Assembly: GCA_021845985.1 (NCBI GenBank)
Contig: JAJZES010000030.1
Coordinates: forward strand, 1-64,000
DNA: 64,000 bases
Direction of reading: 5' to 3'
Origin: Pseudomonadota bacterium
GTDB lineage: Bacteria; Pseudomonadota; Alphaproteobacteria; Acetobacterales; Acetobacteraceae
In this document: positions 40,095-47,327 of the stretch, one piece after another
Layout of the letters: the number at the start of each line of letters is the position of its first letter
Numbering within the stretch: position 1 is the first letter of the stretch
The notes under the pieces: generated by a model
Told to the model about the DNA's origin: nothing
Database searches by the model: none
The model's input: only the letters and a program-made list of their open reading frames with translations
Position numbers and translations under genes: made by a program

Positions 40095-40868
40095 CTACCG
40101 TGGCAAGCCGTGACCGGAGACGATCTGCATCGCGCCACGCACCGCCTGCCGAAACGCCTCGTCGAAATTGACGCCCGACAGCCCCCAGTCATAGCCACGT
40201 CCCTGCCAGTCCAGGTGCCAGGTACCGACCCAGCCATGCGCCGCCTCGCTGAGCACGAGACTGCCCACCACCGCCGCCTCGCCGGGCGGCAGCGCCGCCG
40301 CGTCCGGCAGCGGGGGCGGCGGGATGCGCAGCGCCATGCCGTATTTCTCGCCGCTCTCGGCCAGCGCCGCCCGCATCCCGGCGGCACGCGGCTCCTCGCG
40401 CGTGATGTCGAACACACCGGAAGCGGCCGTCACGTGGATCAACGGCACCAGCACCGGGCGCGGATCGGGCCAGGGTTGGCGGCCGAGGGCGCGCAGCGCG
40501 GCATCGACGCGCGCCGGGACGAAGCGGACGGTCAGGTTGTAGGGCCGGTCCGAACTGCCCTGCTCATCGTGATGGGAAATGCCGCTCATCCGGTCCCAGT
40601 AATCGAAATCGGCGACAAAGGCGGCGGGCTGGCCGGCGACGGCCGGCAGGCGCGGATCGTCGGTCGCGGTCGGATCGCCCGACACCTTGACCAGCACATC
40701 GGCGAGGCAGGCGGCGAACCCCGTCGGGCGGCTGCGCAGGTCGGTGCCGGTGACGATCGTGCGCGACTCGTAGCGCCCGAGCCTGATATCCTGCTGCTCG
40801 GCACGCGCCTGCCCGGCCAGGGCCAGCAGCGCCATCCCGCATGCAGCCAGCCACGCCAGCGCCCGCAT
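40095..40868 (-). CDS. DUF2066 domain exported protein
   Basis: 257 residues with a Sec signal peptide (MRALAWLAACGMALLALAGQARA). The mature part starts with RYESRTIVTGTDLRSRPTGF and contains FAACLADVLVKVSGDP, the DUF2066 pattern (proteins of unknown role, usually periplasmic). It is monocistronic, with 283 bases upstream containing a perfect palindrome at 40973-40984. Confidence 0.75.
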   Translation of the reverse strand: MRALAWLAACGMALLALAGQARAEQQDIRLGRYESRTIVTGTDLRSRPTGFAACLADVLVKVSGDPTATDDPRLPAVAGQPAAFVADFDYWDRMSGISHHDEQGSSDRPYNLTVRFVPARVDAALRALGRQPWPDPRPVLVPLIHVTAASGVFDITREEPRAAGMRAALAESGEKYGMALRIPPPPLPDAAALPPGEAAVVGSLVLSEAAHGWVGTWHLDWQGRGYDWGLSGVNFDEAFRQAVRGAMQIVSGHGLPR

Positions 40869-40972
40869 CGGCCCCCTCCACTTGTCCCGCGCGTTGGATA
40901 CCTCCACCAGCACCGCGCGATCGACACCATAGGCCAGTCTGCACGAAGTCACGATACCGTAAGCGTAATAAG

Positions 40973-40984
40973 AACATGTTCTCG
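40973..40984. promoter_or_regulatory. Perfect 12-bp palindrome AGAACATGTTCT
   Basis: Lies about 105 bases upstream of the DUF2066 gene in a 283-base region (40869-41151) that holds no other gene. It contains GAAC/GTTC half-sites but not the GTTC-N7-GTTC spacing of the alphaproteobacterial LexA box. A candidate operator only. Confidence 0.3.
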
Positions 40985-41151
40985 GTCGCCTGGACAAGTC
41001 GGATTTATTGCGGCGAGCGGCGCGGGAGACGGAGCGGATTGCTTGTGAGCCGTCTTCAAGGCCGATTTGTTCAGGGCAGGACGACGTTGCAAGCCCCGCA
41101 CGTATCGGCGCCGCGTTGCCGCCGATCGGAACATCCGCGCCGCGGCCGGAC

Positions 41152-41403
41152 TCAGCCCGGCTGGCCGGCCCGCCGGACGCGGGCGAAGCCGAAGCCGAAG
41201 CCGACCCGCACCAGCCGCCCGCCGGACCAGAGTTCATAACCACCGGCGCCGCTGGCGCTGCCGGCCAGCGCCGCGGCCTGGGCAATCGCGGCGTGCTCGC
41301 TGGTGGCGGCGAAGTCGTGCACCGTGGCGGCGCAGCCGCGGCGGTCCAGCATATAGCAGCGAAAGCCGCCCGGCGCCCGGCGCATCCCCGACCGCCGCAT
41401 CAT
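41152..41403 (-). CDS. Small hypothetical protein
   Basis: 83 residues: CYMLDRRGCAATVHDFAATSEHAAIAQAAAL followed by GYELWSGGRLVRV. The last segment is a recurring feature of short uncharacterised alphaproteobacterial proteins that resemble a receiver-linked or antidote-like fold. No signal peptide. Its ATG overlaps the stop of the upstream receiver-domain gene (ATGA), so it is co-translated with it. Function unknown. Confidence 0.6.
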   Translation of the reverse strand: MMRRSGMRRAPGGFRCYMLDRRGCAATVHDFAATSEHAAIAQAAALAGSASGAGGYELWSGGRLVRVGFGFGFARVRRAGQPG

Positions 41404-41885
41404 GCGCTGCCGGCGCCGGTGGCCAGTGCCTGGGCGATGGCGGCGGTGATCTGGCACATGCGGAACGGCTTGAGCAGCACGATCTCGTCGGCATGCAGCG
41501 TGCCCACTGCGTCGGCCGGCAGCCCGGTGACGAAGATCACCGGCTGTCCGGGGTGGCGGCGGCGGAACTCGTCGGCCAGTGCCCGGCCCGATGAGCCGGG
41601 CAGCATCATGTCGGTGACCAGCACCACCCGTTGCCCGGCGCGCGGCAGGGCGCGCAGACATTCCTCGCTGTCGCGACAGGCGATGACGCGATGGCCGGCG
41701 CCACGCAGCGCCTCGGTCAGCACCTCGCGCACCATCACATCGTCTTCGACCAGCGCCACCATGCCGGCGCGATCCACCGCCTCGCCCCCGCTCTCGCTCT
41801 CGCCGTCGCTGTCGTCGTGGCCTGTCAACGACGGCGGCGGCAACCGCCACTGATCGCTCATCCATGTCCACAGGGTTGCCTGCAT
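41400..41885 (-). CDS. CheY-like receiver-domain protein
   Basis: 161 residues with a single receiver domain: VALVEDDVMVREVLTEAL, phospho-acceptor Asp in LVTDMMLPGSSG, Thr in IFVTGLP and Lys in LLKPF. No output domain, so it acts by protein contact or as a phosphate sink. The N-terminal 40 residues (Ser/Glu/Gly-rich) look disordered. Start at 41885 is chosen because upstream codons belong to the neighbouring repeat gene. It precedes a small co-translated gene; no cognate kinase is adjacent. Confidence 0.82.
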   Translation of the reverse strand: MQATLWTWMSDQWRLPPPSLTGHDDSDGESESGGEAVDRAGMVALVEDDVMVREVLTEALRGAGHRVIACRDSEECLRALPRAGQRVVLVTDMMLPGSSGRALADEFRRRHPGQPVIFVTGLPADAVGTLHADEIVLLKPFRMCQITAAIAQALATGAGSA

Positions 41886-41890
41886 CGCCG

Positions 41891-42241
41891 CTACCTCATG
41901 CCGAAGGGAACGACGATGCTCAGCGTCGGCGGCGCGTACACCGGCGGCTGATAATACACCGGCGGGGCATAGACCGGCGGGGCATAGACCGGCGGGGCAT
42001 AGATCGGGCCGGCATAGACCGGTGGCGCATAGAGCGGCGGCGCCACCACCACCACCGGCGGCACGAACAGACCGAACAAGCCGCCGCCCCACCCGCCATG
42101 CTCCCAACCGCCGCGCCAGCCCGGACCACCACCCCAGCGCCCGTCGCCCGCCGCCGCCGGCTGAACGGCGCCGCCGGTGCCGAGCAGCAGCCCCGCCACC
42201 AGCAATGTCGTGCGCCAGCGGCTGTTTCGTGTTGCCTGCAT
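41891..42241 (-). CDS. Exported Gly/Trp- and PPVY-repeat protein
   Basis: 116 residues with a Sec signal peptide (MQATRNSRWRTTLLVAGLLLGTGGA, cleavage near AAAG). It has a GGGPGWRGGWEHGGWGGG region, one short hydrophobic stretch (LFVPPVVVVAPP) and then five Pro-Tyr repeats of the type YAPPV, ending in PTLSIVVPFG. Proteins with this organisation are low-complexity envelope proteins of unknown role. The repeats are encoded by 15-bp units (41961-42035). Confidence 0.72.
   Translation of the reverse strand: MQATRNSRWRTTLLVAGLLLGTGGAVQPAAAGDGRWGGGPGWRGGWEHGGWGGGLFGLFVPPVVVVAPPLYAPPVYAGPIYAPPVYAPPVYAPPVYYQPPVYAPPTLSIVVPFGMR
41961..42035 (-). repeat. 15-bp tandem repeat, five units
   Basis: Three near-identical units of GGCGGGGCATAGACC (41961-42005) followed by two diverged ones. 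In frame, they encode YAPPV-type repeats of the exported protein. Confidence 0.85.
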
Positions 42242-42279
42242 TTGCGTCACACTCCGTTGTCTTGCTGGATGTGCGGATG

Positions 42280-42507
42280 TCAATGCGTCACGGCCCCGAT
42301 CACCGCGCCGCCGGCGGCACCCACCAGACCGGCGGCGAGCAGACTGCCGCCTGCCACCGCGGCAATGCCGAGGCCGGCCGCCGAGCCGATGGCGCCGCCG
42401 CTCAGCGCCCGCTGCTGCGTCGTCGTCAGGTTCGAGCAGCCGGCCAATGCCAGCACGCCCGCACCAAGGATCAGGATGCGCCCCATCGTCATCGTTCCCT
42501 GCTCCAT
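42280..42507 (-). CDS. Glycine-zipper lipoprotein
   Basis: 75 residues. After a hydrophobic leader the lipobox LALAGC (Cys near residue 24) is followed by NLTTTQQRALSGGAIGSAAGLGIAAVAGGSL, a glycine-zipper membrane-spanning region as in 17-kDa antigen/YMGG-type lipoproteins. Probably an outer-membrane lipoprotein. ATG at 42489 or 42483 (MTMGRIL, MGRIL) could also be the start. Divergent from the next lipoprotein operon. Confidence 0.8.
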   Translation of the reverse strand: MEQGTMTMGRILILGAGVLALAGCSNLTTTQQRALSGGAIGSAAGLGIAAVAGGSLLAAGLVGAAGGAVIGAVTH

Positions 42508-42581
42508 TGTTCTGCAACGAACTGGCTGCGCGGTTGCATTAGGGGGCGGGCAACTGCCGCTGCAATGGCGGTCCCGGCGTT

Positions 42582-42606
42582 GTCACGGCCTGTGACTGCC
42601 GGTCAC
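42582..42606 (+). promoter_or_regulatory. Three phased GTCAC half-sites upstream of the ChvI/ChvG operon
   Basis: GTCAC at 42582-42586, GTGAC (its reverse complement) at 42592-42596 and GTCAC at 42602-42606, each exactly ten bases apart, ending six bases before the ATG at 42613. The helical phasing and alternate orientation look like an operator for a dimeric regulator. GTCACA resembles part of the ChvI motif known in rhizobia, making autoregulation plausible. Confidence 0.5.
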
Positions 42607-42612
42607 AGGGCG

Positions 42613-43101
42613 ATGTGGCGCGGCGTCGTCCTGCTCGCCGCGGCGATGACGCTGAGCGGCTGCGCCCTGTTCGCGCCCAGGCCGCCGCCCCGGCCGGTGC
42701 ATGTCGCCCACCCGCTGCCGCGGCCCAAACCGCCGCTCTACAGCCCGCCGAGCGGCTCGGCCGCCGCCGCCGGCGTGAGCCGCCCGCCGCCGGTCGCCGC
42801 CGCGCCGGCAGCACCGACGCCGCCGGCAGAACCGACTCCGCCGGCAGAACCGACCCCACCGCCGCCGGTCCATCTGGTCGGGCTGTCGCAGCAGGCGGTG
42901 CAGCGCCTGCTTGGCGCCCCGGCGGAGCGCGCGACGCACGGGCCGGCGCAGACCTGGACCTACCGCGGCGCCGAGTGTGCGGTTGAGGTGACGTTCTTCT
43001 ACGATGTCAGCCGCAACGGCTTCTTCGCCCTCAGTGAACGCCCGGACGGCGCCGCCGCCGGCACCTGCCTTGCCACGCTGCGCGATGCCGGCGCCTCCTG
43101 A
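42613..43101 (+). CDS. Proline-rich lipoprotein, first gene of the two-component operon
   Basis: 162 residues, lipobox LSGC (Cys near residue 17) after a short hydrophobic leader, then a Pro-rich linker including three AEPTPP repeats, then a compact C-terminal domain (GLSQQAVQRLLGAPAERATHGPAQTWTYRGAECAVEVTFF) resembling the SmpA/OmlA (BamE)-like fold. An outer-membrane or periplasm-facing lipoprotein that might sense envelope state for the co-transcribed ChvG-like kinase; that role is inference. Overlaps the regulator gene by 17 bases. Confidence 0.75.
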   Translation: MWRGVVLLAAAMTLSGCALFAPRPPPRPVHVAHPLPRPKPPLYSPPSGSAAAAGVSRPPPVAAAPAAPTPPAEPTPPAEPTPPPPVHLVGLSQQAVQRLLGAPAERATHGPAQTWTYRGAECAVEVTFFYDVSRNGFFALSERPDGAAAGTCLATLRDAGAS

Positions 43102-43816
43102 ACCGCCGCGCCACCTCGTCGTGGTCGATGACGATGCGCTGTTCCTGCGCGTCTTCGCCGCCAATCTGGCGGCGGGCGGCTTTGTGCCGCATTGTTTCGA
43201 CGACGCCGAGGCGGCGCTCGCCGCGCTGCGCGGCGGACTGGCCGCCTGCGCCTGCGTGGTCGATCTCGACATGCCGCGGCTCGACGGGCTGGGCTTCCTG
43301 CGCGCCCTCAAGCAGCAGGGAATCGGGCTGCCGGTGGTCTTCGTCACCTCCCACAGCAGCCCGATGTTCGAGGAGCAGGCGCTCGATGACGGCGCCGTCG
43401 AGTTCATCGACAAGGCGCGCGGCCCGGCGATCATCCTGCGCCGACTCGATCTGGTCACCCGCCCACGCGCCGCGGCGCCGCCGGCCGGGCCGACCGAGCT
43501 GGCGCAGGGCAAGTTGCTGCTGCACTGCCCGTCGCGCCGGGCGCTGTGGAACGGCGCCGAGGTCAGGCTCAGCCGCACCGAGTTCGACCTCGTGCTGCGC
43601 CTCGCCGCCGCCGCCGGGCGCGATGTCGGCTACCGCCAGCTTTACGATGTCATCAAGGGCGAAGGTTTCGTCGCCGGCACCGGCGAGGACGGCTACCGCG
43701 CCAATGTCCGCGCCATGATCAAGCGCATCCGCCGCAAGTTCGAGGACATTGACCCCGGCTTCGACGCGCTTGGCACCTACCCCGGCTTTGGCTATCGCTG
43801 GCAGAAGGATGACTGA
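43085..43816 (+). CDS. chvI: ChvI-like response regulator
   Basis: 243 residues: receiver with Asp60 (VVDLDMPRLDG), Ser/Thr in FVTSHSS and Lys in IDKARG, and a winged-helix domain (RLSRTEFDLVLRLAAAAGRDVGYRQLYDVIKGEGFVAGTGEDGYRANVR in parts) that closely follows ChvI/ExoR-ChvG systems of rhizobia, which respond to acidity and envelope stress. The start is ATG 43085, inside the end of the lipoprotein gene. Followed immediately by its kinase (overlap of 8 bases). Confidence 0.85.
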   Translation: MPAPPEPPRHLVVVDDDALFLRVFAANLAAGGFVPHCFDDAEAALAALRGGLAACACVVDLDMPRLDGLGFLRALKQQGIGLPVVFVTSHSSPMFEEQALDDGAVEFIDKARGPAIILRRLDLVTRPRAAAPPAGPTELAQGKLLLHCPSRRALWNGAEVRLSRTEFDLVLRLAAAAGRDVGYRQLYDVIKGEGFVAGTGEDGYRANVRAMIKRIRRKFEDIDPGFDALGTYPGFGYRWQKDD

Positions 43817-45305
43817 GCGTCGGTGGATTGCCGCGCCGCTGCGCTCGGTGCGGCTGCAGGGGCTGGTGCTGCTGGCGGTGCTGCTGGTGCTGCCAGCGCT
43901 GCTGTATTCGATCTTCGCCCAGATCGAGCAGGAGCGGCAAAACCTGCTGCTGAGCGCGGTGCGCGATGCCGGCACCGCCATTGCCACCGGCCTCGCGCCG
44001 ACGCTGACCGCGGCACAGCCGGCCGAGTTCGATCGGCTGGGCGCCGAGTTGGACCGCTTCGCCGATCCGCGGCGGCAGGTGATCCTGCTGTTCCACCCCG
44101 CCACCAGCACCGAGGCGGGGCAATTCTACCTGGTCGCCGGGGTGCCGCAGGTCGCCGCCGCCCAGGTCGAGCAGACGCGCGGCCGGCTGGCCTCCCTCGG
44201 CGTGCTCGACAAACTGGCGCGCTCCTGCGCCGGCGGCACGCCGCTGGCCGAGCGGGTGGCGGACCGGCAGGGCGGCGCCGCAGTGCTCACCTCGATCACC
44301 GGCGTTGCCGGGCCGGCCGGCTGCTGGGCCGTCGTCATCGCCGTCGCCAGCGACAGCGATGTCGCCGGCATCGCCGGCCGCCCGGCCGATGTCAGCCGCA
44401 AACTGCAACTGGCCGGCGCCATCTATGCCGCCATGGCCGGCCTCGTGCTGGCGCTGTTTGCCGGCGTCTGGAGCAATTTGCGCCGCTTCCGGGCGCGGGC
44501 GCTGGCGTCGGGCGAGGAGGGCGGCTTCCTCGACGTGACCAACGTGCCGGAGATGCAGCCGGTGGCGCACGCCATCGACGCGATGGTGCAGCGGCTGCGC
44601 AGCACCGCCGAGCTGCTGCGCCAGGCCTCCGAGGACAACGCCCACGCCTTCAAGGGACCGATCGCGACGATCCGTCAGGCGGTCGAGCCGCTGCAGTCGG
44701 CCGACCCGGCCGAGCAGACGGCGCTCGGCGCGGTGCGCGCCGCGCTCGAGCGGCTGGACGGGCTGGTGCGCTCGGTGCGCCGCCTCGACACCGCCACCGC
44801 CGACCTGCTGGAACTGTCGCGCCGCCGCGTCGATTTGTCGGCGCTGCTGCGCGAGCTGATCGCCGATTGCCGCGCCATGCGCGCCGCCCAGCACGTCGCC
44901 ATCGCCGACAGCATCGCCCACGGCGTCATCGTGCTCGGCGATGCCGACGCGCTGGAAAGCATTTTCGAGAACCTGCTCGACAACGCGCTCGGCTTCGCGC
45001 CGCCCGACGGCACGGTGCGGATCAGCCTCGCCGCCACCGACGGCGCGGCGCTGGTCAAGGTCGAGGATGACGGTCCGGGCGTGCCGGAGGCGACGCTCGG
45101 CCGCATCTTCGATCGCTATTACACCGACCGCCGCGCCATGACGCGCGACGATCGCCTCGCCGCCGGGGAACCGGCGCATTTCGGCATCGGCCTCTATGTG
45201 GCACGACAGAACGCACGCGCGCTCGGCGGCGAGATCACCGCCGCCAATCGCACGCCGCACGGCCTGTCCGTGCGCGTCCGCCTGCCGCTGGCCGGGGCGG
45301 CCTGA
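43809..45305 (+). CDS. chvG: ChvG-like sensor histidine kinase
   Basis: 498 residues: membrane helix near 14-34, periplasmic domain about 35-200, second helix near 205-225, HAMP-like linker, and a kinase core with His279 in NAHAFKGPIATIRQAVEP, N-box LLDNALGFAPPDG and DDGPGVPE. The H-box sequence resembles ChvG (AHELKNPLTSLRSAVE). It should phosphorylate the regulator encoded upstream. No exoR gene is visible, so the periplasmic sensing partner, if any, lies elsewhere or is the lipoprotein. Confidence 0.87.
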   Translation: MTERRWIAAPLRSVRLQGLVLLAVLLVLPALLYSIFAQIEQERQNLLLSAVRDAGTAIATGLAPTLTAAQPAEFDRLGAELDRFADPRRQVILLFHPATSTEAGQFYLVAGVPQVAAAQVEQTRGRLASLGVLDKLARSCAGGTPLAERVADRQGGAAVLTSITGVAGPAGCWAVVIAVASDSDVAGIAGRPADVSRKLQLAGAIYAAMAGLVLALFAGVWSNLRRFRARALASGEEGGFLDVTNVPEMQPVAHAIDAMVQRLRSTAELLRQASEDNAHAFKGPIATIRQAVEPLQSADPAEQTALGAVRAALERLDGLVRSVRRLDTATADLLELSRRRVDLSALLRELIADCRAMRAAQHVAIADSIAHGVIVLGDADALESIFENLLDNALGFAPPDGTVRISLAATDGAALVKVEDDGPGVPEATLGRIFDRYYTDRRAMTRDDRLAAGEPAHFGIGLYVARQNARALGGEITAANRTPHGLSVRVRLPLAGAA

Positions 45306-45308
45306 CGG

Positions 45309-45683
45309 TCAGATCGCCTCCTTCAGCTCCTTGGCCGGACGGAAGGCGATCTTCTTGCTCGCCGCGATCTGGATGGCGGCGCCGGTCGCGGGGTTGCGGC
45401 CGGTGCGGGCGGGACGGTCCTTGACCTCCAGGATGCCGAAGCCGCCGAGCCGCAGCCGGTCGCCGGCCTTGAGATGCGAGATCATCATGCCGACCACGTC
45501 ATCCATGACGGTCTCGGCCTGTTTCTTCGACATCTTGTGGCTCTCGGCGAGTCGGGCGGCGAGATGCTTGGTGGTGACGTTGGGGGCCGCGGCCGGCTTC
45601 AGCGCGGCCGCCTTTGCGGGCGCAGCCGCCTTCGGGGCAGCCTTGTTTGCCGCCGGGGCGGCGGCCGTCTTCTTCACGGGCAT
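45309..45683 (-). CDS. HU-family nucleoid protein with Ala/Lys/Pro-rich N-terminal tail
   Basis: 124 residues: a 35-residue tail rich in Ala, Lys and Pro (MPVKKTAAAPAANKAAPKA) precedes an HU/IHF-fold domain (TTKHLAARLAESHKMSKKQAETV, then GFGILEVKDRPARTGRNPATG and AAIQIAASKKIAFRP). Normal HU is about 90 residues, so the tail is extra and resembles the histone-like extension of some nucleoid proteins. Binds DNA non-specifically. A 10-bp inverted repeat lies just upstream. Convergent with chvG, gap of three bases. Confidence 0.88.
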   Translation of the reverse strand: MPVKKTAAAPAANKAAPKAAAPAKAAALKPAAAPNVTTKHLAARLAESHKMSKKQAETVMDDVVGMMISHLKAGDRLRLGGFGILEVKDRPARTGRNPATGAAIQIAASKKIAFRPAKELKEAI

Positions 45684-45703
45684 GGCGCGTCAATCCTCCC
45701 ACG

Positions 45704-45759
45704 GGAATCGCTTTGCGGGTCCAGGGAATCATGTCGCGCGCGGTCGCACAAGCGATTCC
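45704..45759. repeat. 10-bp perfect inverted repeat in the HU/transporter intergenic region
   Basis: GGAATCGCTT (45704-45713) and its reverse complement AAGCGATTCC (45750-45759), 36 bases apart. The proximal arm lies 20 bases before the HU start, so the arms could form an RNA stem in the HU leader or act as an operator for a looping regulator. Confidence 0.45.
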
Positions 45760-45825
45760 GCGCAGGTTGCCGCAACGAAGATTTTGCCCGACCATGCGGC
45801 GGACCCGCCAAGGAGGTTTCCAACC

Positions 45826-46563
45826 ATGAATCGGCGCCATCTGCTGCTTGCCGGCCTCGCCGCCATCCCGGCCGCCGCCGCCGCCGCCCAGGGCGCGACG
45901 GCGCCGATCCGCGTCGCCACCGACGCCACCTTCCCGCCGTTCGAGCTGGTGGAGAACGGCCGCATGACCGGCTTCGACATCCAACTCGTCGATGCCATCG
46001 CCAAAACACTGGACCGCGGCACCGAGTGGACCCAGATCGACTTCAAGGGCCTCGTCCCCGGCCTCGTCGCCGGCCGCTTCGACATGGCCGCCTCGGCCAT
46101 CTACATCACCCCCGAGCGGGCGAAAGTGGTCGATTTCAGCGACCCCTACTACACCGGCGGCCTGGTCGTGCTGCTGCGCCGCGACAACACCGCGATCAAG
46201 GGGCCGGACGACCTCGCCGGCAAGCGGGTGACGGTGCAGGTCGGCACCAAATCGGTCGGCTATCTGCGCGACACCTACCCCAAGATCGAGCGGGTCGAGG
46301 TCGAGAAGAACGAGGCGATGTTCGACCTCGTGCGCATCGGCCGCGCCGATGCCGCCGTCACCGGCCGCCCGGCGGCGCTGCTCTATGCCCGCGCCAACCC
46401 CGAGATGCAGGTGCTGTCGCCGCCGCTGACCAGCGAGCATTACGGCTTCGCGGTGCGCAAAGACCTGCCGGAGCTGCTCGCCGGGATAAACCGCGGGCTG
46501 GCCGGCGTGCGCGCCGACGGCGCATGGCAGACGCTCGCCGACACCTGGTTCGGCCAGGGCTGA
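45826..46563 (+). CDS. Amino acid ABC transporter substrate-binding protein (family 3)
   Basis: 245 residues; Tat/Sec-type leader MNRRHLLLAGLAAIPAAAA. The mature protein contains IRVATDATFPPFELVENGRMTGFDIQLV and KRVTVQVGTKSVGYL, SBP_bac_3 signatures for polar amino acids. A textbook AAGGAGG ribosome-binding site lies eight bases before the ATG. Paired with the permease downstream; substrate not determinable. Confidence 0.9.
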   Translation: MNRRHLLLAGLAAIPAAAAAAQGATAPIRVATDATFPPFELVENGRMTGFDIQLVDAIAKTLDRGTEWTQIDFKGLVPGLVAGRFDMAASAIYITPERAKVVDFSDPYYTGGLVVLLRRDNTAIKGPDDLAGKRVTVQVGTKSVGYLRDTYPKIERVEVEKNEAMFDLVRIGRADAAVTGRPAALLYARANPEMQVLSPPLTSEHYGFAVRKDLPELLAGINRGLAGVRADGAWQTLADTWFGQG

Positions 46564-46579
46564 GGCGCGCCGCCGCTTC

Positions 46580-47248
46580 GTGACGTTCGATTTCTCTCCG
46601 GTCTGGGACGGCGCCGGGACCCTGCTGCACGGCGCCGCGGTAACCCTTGGCGTCACCGCGGCGTCGCTGGTGCTGAGCTGCGCGCTCGGCCTCATCGCCG
46701 GCATCGCCCGGCTCGACCGCCGTCGCCGCATCGCCTACGCCGCGGCCAGCCTCTATCTGCTGTTCATCCGCGGCACCCCGCTGCTGGTGCAGTTGTTCCT
46801 GCTGTTTTTCGGCCTGCCGCAGTTCGGCATCACCCTGCCGGCAATCGTCTGCGCCGTGCTCGGCCTCGGCGTCTATTCCGGCGCCTATGTCTCCGAAGTG
46901 GTGCGCGGCGCCATCCTGTCGGTCGAGCGCGGCCAGATCGAGGCGGCGCGCTCGCTCGGCCTGAGCCGGGCGCAGGCGATGCGCCGCGTCGTGCTGCCGC
47001 AGGCGGCGCTGCGCGCCATCCCGCCGCTCGGCAACGAGGCCATCGCGCTGATCAAGAACTCGGCCCTGGTGTCGCTGCTGACCATCAGCGACCTGATGCA
47101 TGCCGGCGAGCAGATCATCAGCGTGTCCTATCGCTCGCTGGAGGTCTATCTGGCGGTGGCGCTGATCTATCTGGCGATGACCAGCGCCGCGGCGACGGCG
47201 CTGCGGATGACCGAGCGGCGGCTGCGCCGCGGCGGCTTGCTGCGCTGA
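46580..47248 (+). CDS. Amino acid ABC transporter permease (HisMQ/GlnP family)
   Basis: 222 residues, GTG start, about five membrane helices. FIRGTPLLVQLFLLFFGLPQFGI, VYSGAYVSEVVRGAILSVERGQIEAARSLGLSRAQAMRRVVLPQA and the EAIALIKNSALVSLL motif are diagnostic. It ends within a 38-bp sequence that is then repeated twice downstream. The matching ATPase gene is missing from the usual next position, so this importer either recruits a distant ATPase or lost its own. Confidence 0.92.
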   Translation: MTFDFSPVWDGAGTLLHGAAVTLGVTAASLVLSCALGLIAGIARLDRRRRIAYAAASLYLLFIRGTPLLVQLFLLFFGLPQFGITLPAIVCAVLGLGVYSGAYVSEVVRGAILSVERGQIEAARSLGLSRAQAMRRVVLPQAALRAIPPLGNEAIALIKNSALVSLLTISDLMHAGEQIISVSYRSLEVYLAVALIYLAMTSAAATALRMTERRLRRGGLLR

Positions 47249-47321
47249 CCGAGCGGCGGCTGCGCCGCGGCGGCTTGCTGCGCTGACCGAGCGGCGGCTG
47301 CGCCGCGGCGGCTTGCTGCGC
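47208..47321 (+). repeat. 38-bp tandem repeat, three copies, overlapping the permease 3' end
   Basis: The unit begins TGACCGAGCGGCGGCTGCGC and recurs at 47208, 47246 and 47284 without gap. The first copy encodes the permease C-terminus (TERRLRRGGLLR); its stop codon is the TGA that begins the second copy. Because 38 is not a multiple of three, the extra copies do not extend the protein. The array ends seven bases before the end of the convergent subtilase gene. Confidence 0.9.
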
Positions 47322-47327
47322 TGACCG

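Noticed and set aside
42591-42607. CRP/FNR-type box TGTGAC...GTCACA
   Set aside because: The half-sites are seven rather than six bases apart from TGTGA to TCACA, and a third phased GTCAC makes a response-regulator operator more likely.
47208-47321. CRISPR-like array
   Set aside because: Only three directly adjacent copies with no spacers; a simple tandem repeat.
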